Shown here one piece after another: positions 5,089 to 5,097 of a DNA stretch of 5,097 nucleotides. The position numbers were made by a program, and so were the translations under genes. The notes under the pieces are model-generated. The model made no database searches. It saw only the letters and a program-made list of their open reading frames with translations, and was not told the origin of the DNA. Within the stretch, counting starts at the first letter, position 1. Each line of letters opens with the position of its first letter. The DNA comes from Thiotrichales bacterium. Its GTDB lineage: Bacteria > Pseudomonadota > Gammaproteobacteria > UWMA-0217. The DNA is taken from contig JANTGD010000278.1 in the NCBI GenBank assembly GCA_024763135.1, positions 1 to 5,097 on the forward strand, read 5' to 3'.

Positions 5089-5097
5089 TTGCTTACG

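Overview
The window looks like a chromosomal segment of a moderately GC-rich proteobacterium, most likely a gammaproteobacterium. The evidence is a MoaB that aligns closely with E. coli MoaB, a long cytoplasmic Lon-like protease of the type known in Pseudomonas (AsrA/PA0779-like), AGGAG-type ribosome binding sites, and small palindromic repeats of a kind common in gammaproteobacteria. The genus cannot be named from this sequence alone.

Layout. Positions 1-305 hold two short palindromic, transposase-less (MITE-like) elements lying almost end to end. Positions 306-797 have no convincing gene but are rich in inverted repeats: a 12-bp stem at 432-474, a 112-nt multi-stem structure at 589-700, and a small UUCG-tetraloop hairpin at 759-772. 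A weak heat-shock (sigma-32-like) promoter candidate lies at 548-576, just before the large structure. A tight three-gene operon follows on the + strand: a Host_attach (PF10116) family protein (798-1232), a Lon-like ATP-dependent protease (1249-3690), and a diverged universal-stress-protein-like protein (3671-4414) that overlaps the protease gene by 20 bp. The first two genes have the same TAAGGAG ribosome binding site at the same 8-nt spacing.

On the - strand, convergent and only 8 bp away, lies moaB (4423-4941), a molybdopterin-binding protein of molybdenum cofactor synthesis. Upstream of moaB is a striking 81-nt hairpin (5008-5088) with 38-nt arms. Nearly all its departures from symmetry become G-U pairs only in the moaB-sense RNA.

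Working picture (inference). The operon looks like a stress and protein-quality module: an eRF1-fold-related protein, an ATP-dependent protease and a USP-like protein, perhaps expressed from a structured, heat-shock-type leader. moaB is probably an independent neighbour. I found no CRISPR array, tRNA, rRNA, transposase or phage gene. The most unusual signals are the two large RNA-like structures in the non-coding DNA.
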